Assembly (NCBI GenBank): GCA_017506865.1
Contig: JAFCMP010000007.1
Span: 434,001-498,000, forward strand
Reading direction: 5' to 3'
DNA from: Tribonema minus
Taxonomy: Eukaryota > Sar > Xanthophyceae > Tribonematales > Tribonemataceae
Length of the DNA stretch: 64,000 nt
The translations under genes were made by a program, and so were the position numbers. Below the pieces are notes generated by a model. The model worked only from the letters and a program-made list of their open reading frames with translations. It searched no databases and had not been told where the DNA came from. Positions 60,259 through 64,000 of the stretch are shown in pieces. Numbering within the stretch: the stretch's first letter is position 1; each line of letters begins with the position of its first letter.

Positions 60259-60640
60259 AGCAGTAGCTGAGCGGTTCCTAGCGGCTTCTGGTCATGAAAA
60301 CGAAGGCGGGAGAGGTGCGTGCTGAGCTGCACACGAACGATTGGCGTGTAACCGCACGAATTCACTGCTCTATAGGCAATGCGCGGAGGGCAGGGCGAGC
60401 GGCGGAAAGCGAAGTGCAGTCAGTGCAGCTGCAGACACTATGGTACAGCGACATGTATCGAGTTATATGCATGTGAGTGGCAACTGATCTTGAAGTTTCC
60501 AGCAGTAGTTGTGCGCTTCCTAGCAGCTTCCTGTCCTGAGAAAGGTGGGAGACATGAATGATAAGCTGCAGCCAAGACGAGTTCACTGCTCATTGGGCAG
60601 TGTGCGGAGCGCATCAAGCTGTGGCAATCATGTCCAGGCA
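60259..60640 (+). repeat. 242-bp tandem duplication
   Basis: The block from agcagtagctgagcggttcc at 60259 recurs from 60501 as agcagtagttgtgcgcttcc. Shared words continue through gaattcactgctc/gagttcactgctc and a gcagtgtgcggag-like end. No coding role is clear; by analogy with the other genes it could be a duplicated splice junction of the gene at 59.5 kb. Confidence 0.75.
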
Positions 60641-60959
60641 GAGGTAATACGTCAGTCAGATGCGCAGGAGATCAGCAGGCACCCAAGTTGTACTGAATTA
60701 CCCGAGCCTTCAAGTTGGTATATGCAGTGCGGGCCGAGCGGCGGAAAGGCAACTGATCTTGAAGGTGCGCAGAGAGCACAACGGGCGGACTGCTACTTTC
60801 TCGTCTAAGTGACATGCAACCTCACTGCCGCATTTTTGCGACGTACCTCACTGGTTTTGGTGGTGCACGTGCCTCAGGCTGTCGTGTCATTTTTCAAAAG
60901 CCACTGGTGCGTCGCAGTGCAACGCACAGGGCGCATCAGCTGCCTTTCTGCACTATCGC

Positions 60960-62171
60960 CGCGCCGCCACCCCCCCCGGCACCCCCCCTGAACCGTTCAA
61001 GCAGACCCAGTGCACAAAACGTGCAGGGGAAGCATCGGGGCAGTGGTGTCGCAGAGGGTGGCAAGAGTGGAAAAGCGAACGCAGCACGCGGCGGCAGCCG
61101 CACGCAGGATGCAGGATGCTGCAGCGCGAGCGGCATCGGAGGCGATGCAGTGTGGGCCCCTCAAATAACACGCGCCAGCGTGCCACTCAGCATAGGCGGG
61201 CCGACCATCAACATGGCAAGCGCCAGCGCCGCAGGTGCTCACCTCTGTGCCTCCGTAAACATGTCATTTGCTGGCGGCGTTGGCGGCCGCGCAGGTGCAA
61301 AGCCGCCTCCAGCGTGCGGCGGCGAATCGCGGCAGTGGCGGCGGGCGGCGGCGGTGACGGAGCTGCTTTCTGCAGGGGTTCAGATGGCTGCGGAGCTGCT
61401 CGCAAATGCCGAGCAGGGACAGCGCGTCGAGGCCAGCAGGGCCATGACGGACGAGATACAGCAGACGCTGGGGCCCTCGCGCAAGCTGCTCCTGCGCCGC
61501 GACATGGCAGAGCAGCGCATGCGCCATGAGGCGGCAATGCTCAGGCGGTGGATGCTGTCAAGCGCGAGCTGGACACTAGCAAGGCTCAGACATTTCAGCA
61601 GGAGAGCGCTGCAGGCGCCGCCGCAGCTGCTGTGAATATGGATGACAAGGTCGACCGCGCGAGCAACCGGTCAAGGTGCAAGGCCTGGCCCACCAGCAAG
61701 CGACACGCATGATGAGCCTCGCCCAGCAGCAGGGGGTGCAGTGACAGCCGATGCAGATGCAAGTGCAAAGCGGCATGCAGAGGCTGCTCGGCGATGTGCG
61801 TCGTGAGATAATCCGCCTCAGCTCACGCTTTGACGCAGCAGCAACGGCAACTGCCAGCTGCAGTAGGCACGCTGGTGCCTGACGCCGAGACAGCTGTACG
61901 CTTTGACGGTGATCAAATGGCAGTACAAGTCGCCAGTGACCAGGCCGCGATTGCGCAGAGGGCACGGCGCGAACAGCGCCTGGCATACACCATCAAAGAT
62001 GCTCAGTCCGCGATCCGACCCAACGCTCAGCACGGAGTGCTGGACGAAGTACCGGTGCAGCGCTTGGTCGTCGCGCAGAACACGCCCAAGGATATGTTGA
62101 CTTGCATTAGAAATGTAGAGAGGGTCAAGAAACTCTATGCAATGTACAGCAAGAGACCGAAGCTGCTATGA
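60960..62171 (+). pseudogene. Decayed intronless coiled-coil coding region, origin unknown
   Basis: Protein-like segments in more than one frame follow each other: an Ala/Gln-rich part (AAVTELLSAGVQMAAELLAN), a coiled-coil stretch (MAEQRMRHEAAMLRR), and a terminal piece (VQRLVVAQNTPKDMLTCIRN, then KKLYAMYSKRPKLL). Together they look like one broken gene with a few breaks. The style (intronless, many Met and Gln) resembles the virus-like island at 49-53 kb, but no family was recognised. Confidence 0.35.
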
Positions 62172-62872
62172 TAGGACCGCGATATGCGCAGATGACGGAC
62201 GCCAACACGCGCAAGTGCGCGGCCGCAGTCGGATGCACACATTCGTACAAACACTGAAGAGCCAGCCGGACTGGACTCGTTCAAACGACAGCAGCTGACC
62301 ACAATGTGTGCCATGCAGGACTCCGAGCATGTAGACGTTCTCTTGAATAACTGTTGGTGATTTCTCTATGCCAAAGTAGACTTCCACATTCAGAATCAAT
62401 GTACTCTCCACATGTATGCACATTGTCCATGTGACACTTTGGGGTTGCACGGGGCGAGACATTCTGGACAGGCTATTCCCACTGGTTGGTGTCATGAAAG
62501 ATTTCACTCAACCTCGTTGATGAGTTCCCCAAGTACTCTTAACCGACGTTCTGGGACAAGGGGACAACAGATTCTACTTGAATACAGAAATGACACAACA
62601 AAGTCAAACACCAATTGTCTCACGAAGAAAGGCAACAGGGCTGACCCACTGTCCCAAAACGTGAAACTTGCACGTCGGACCTCGGCAAGACAAGGGCAAG
62701 TAGGCAATTACCGATTGTTTACGGTCAGACCAAGCTTGTCCCAGCCGTGTCCCGCGGCCTCGCTGCTGGCTAGGTCCTCGCCACCCGCCAGCCGTCACCC
62801 TCCATCCGCAGAGAAAAGAAACCGCAGCGCAGTGTTATGTTGAAGTTCGCAACTTTGCCGTCGTTCAACTGC
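62172..62872. other. Spacer, no gene supported
   Basis: Only short frames without domains. Confidence 0.35.
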
Positions 62873-63336
62873 CTAATCGCAAATCGCAAATCGCAAACGA
62901 CTGCAGTGCTGTACCGTTGAAATAGACATTGCATATACGAATGTCTTACAGCACATCGACGAGGTTTAGTGCTTTACTGTCCTCGCGCAGTTCTGCAAGG
63001 ACTGAGGTCTAATCGCAAATCGCAAACCGCAAACGACGTATACGGTTGTGCTGTTCAAGTACAGGGTGCAGTACTTGGAAGCTTGACCGCAAATCGCAAA
63101 TCGCAAACGACGTATACTGCTATGCGGTCTACCGCAGGTTGCAGGACTGGAGGTTTTCTCGCAGAATCGCAAACCGCAAACCGCAAATGCCGTACAGTAC
63201 TTTGCTGTCCTCACACAGGTCTGCAACGACAGAGGTCTAGTCGCAAATCGCAAACCGCAGACGACGTATCGTGCCTTGTTATTCAGATACAGGTCGCAGT
63301 GCGGAGGCCTTCGGCAAACCGCAAAACGTGCCGCAT
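62873..63336. repeat. Tandem array with cgcaaatcgcaaaccgcaaa core
   Basis: Five to six degenerate units, about 72-80 bases each apart from a longer first one, share the core (c/t)cgcaaa repeated three times. It is followed by cgacgtata, a variable middle and gcaggactgaggtc-like ends. Unit cores lie near 62878, 63012, 63088, 63165, 63241 and 63315. The minus strand is open over most of the array and gives a repetitive peptide (VCGLRFA words), most likely not a gene. Confidence 0.85.
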
Positions 63337-63440
63337 GAAAACCTTCGCCTAAGCGCAGCAAAGAACATGCACCGATGTTCTTGGGGTTCTCGGATGTTCT
63401 ACCGTCTTTTGTGCTGATTTTCAAGCCTCACACACCAGGC

Positions 63441-64000
63441 ATGGCGGCTGCACAGCGTGTTAGCGAAGCGGCCTTTGTAGAGCAGCAGCGGTATGCCGCG
63501 GCGGTCCAACAACTTAGAGGAGCAGGCCTGATCAGCGGCACTCAAACCGACAGTAGCCAGTTCAAGAAGTGCGCCCTGACCTGTGCTTGGAATGTGTGGC
63601 TGGACGGAGACAGCTTTGACGGCGGCGCAGAGGTTATCCGGAGCGCTCTGCAGCAGCACCAAGATGACCACGGCAACGGCACCTTCTCATCCGCGAGTGT
63701 TTGGTCTCAGCTGATCGAGAGAGATGCAGCTCAGCTCAGCACTACCATGCCCTGCGATCGCTTCAGCAAAGTGTGGGTTCGTGCTTCAGCGGAGGATAAA
63801 GGTGTCATCTGGCGCACGCTCATCAAGGTTCTGCAGCGGACTCCTTTTCTGGTCGGCTACAGGTTCCTGCGACTGCTGCCCGGCGACAAGCCGCCCGATA
63901 CAGCTACCGCCTCAGGCTTCACACCTTGGAGGAAGGAGAGGGGCCAGACTGTGGACGTACCACCACCACCACCACCACCAGGCCCGTTCGACAGACTCGT
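63441..64000 (+). CDS. Partial ORF running off the right edge, unrecognised
   Basis: From the ATG at 63441 the frame is open for 186 codons to the window end. It begins MAAAQRVSEAAFVEQQRYAA and continues with CALTCAWNVWLDGDSFDGGA, FSSASVWSQLIERDAAQL, VWVRASAEDKGVIWRTLIKV and LVGYRFLRLLPGD. It ends in a run of seven prolines. The balanced composition and spaced Trp residues suggest a real globular protein. No family was recognised. It starts about 100 bases after the tandem array, so its promoter may overlap it. Confidence 0.55.
   Translation, partial: MAAAQRVSEAAFVEQQRYAAAVQQLRGAGLISGTQTDSSQFKKCALTCAWNVWLDGDSFDGGAEVIRSALQQHQDDHGNGTFSSASVWSQLIERDAAQLSTTMPCDRFSKVWVRASAEDKGVIWRTLIKVLQRTPFLVGYRFLRLLPGDKPPDTATASGFTPWRKERGQTVDVPPPPPPPGPFDRL

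Noticed and set aside
60814-61635. The full 273-residue frame from the first Met as an intact gene
   Set aside because: The front part is low-complexity and unlike the rest, and protein-like sequence continues afterwards in other frames, so it was reported only as a decayed region.
62873-63336. A possible CRISPR-like array (repeats with variable middles)
   Set aside because: The repeats are degenerate and internally repetitive, the spacing is irregular, and the sequence is eukaryotic with no Cas genes.
62966-63424. A 152-residue minus frame with VCGLRFA repeats
   Set aside because: It arises from the tandem cgcaaa array whose period keeps the frame open by chance; the peptide has no globular character.

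Overview
This is nuclear DNA of a eukaryote, most likely a GC-rich unicellular or filamentous alga or related protist. The genes are split by long GT-AG introns. Exons are GC-rich, with runs of Ala, Gly and Gln codons, while introns and spacers carry many interstitial TTAGGG/CCCTAA motifs and long poly-G/poly-C tracts. TTAGGG telomere-type motifs and a broad mix of animal-, plant- and protist-type families fit a stramenopile (ochrophyte) or haptophyte-like lineage. The species cannot be named from sequence alone, and nothing looks prokaryotic or organellar.

Layout. 0.3-4 kb (+): end of a kinetochore Ska1-like gene cut by the left edge. 6.3-7.8 kb (+): a PH-like domain gene. 12.5-10.1 kb (-): a Gln-rich gene of unknown function with a TPR-like end. 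18.6-14.7 kb (-): the 3' exons of an O-fucosyltransferase-like gene. 20.5-20.9 kb (+): a reverse-transcriptase C-terminal fragment. 29.5-22.0 kb (-): a seven-exon membrane-anchored pepsin-type aspartyl protease with a Cys-rich TSP1-like stretch. 33.1-30.9 kb (-): a two-exon NADAR-domain N-glycosidase. 33.9-38.1 and 40.5-44.6 kb (+): two tandem paralogues of a type II membrane glycosyltransferase-like protein. 45.5-53.4 kb: an island of mobile and virus-like DNA, with an RT-element relic split by a hAT transposon that keeps its 8-bp target duplication, a virus-type DNA-binding gene relic, and a long intronless ORF that may be a tyrosine recombinase or telomere resolvase. 57.9-59.9 kb (+): isolated exons of an unrecognised gene. 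61-62.2 kb: a decayed coiled-coil coding region. 62.9-63.3 kb: a tandem repeat array. 63.4 kb to the edge (+): a partial ORF.

Several host genes fit the secretory pathway (protease, fucosyltransferase-like and glycosyltransferase-like proteins), but they lie on both strands with kilobase spacers and nothing suggests co-regulation.

The most striking observation concerns intron structure. In every gene assembled here with confidence, some exon-intron junctions are followed, always on the intronic side, by one to four degenerate direct copies of the exon end or exon start together with its splice site. This suggests that introns in this genome grow by serial tandem duplication of their own splice junctions. 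I found no rRNA, tRNA or CRISPR.
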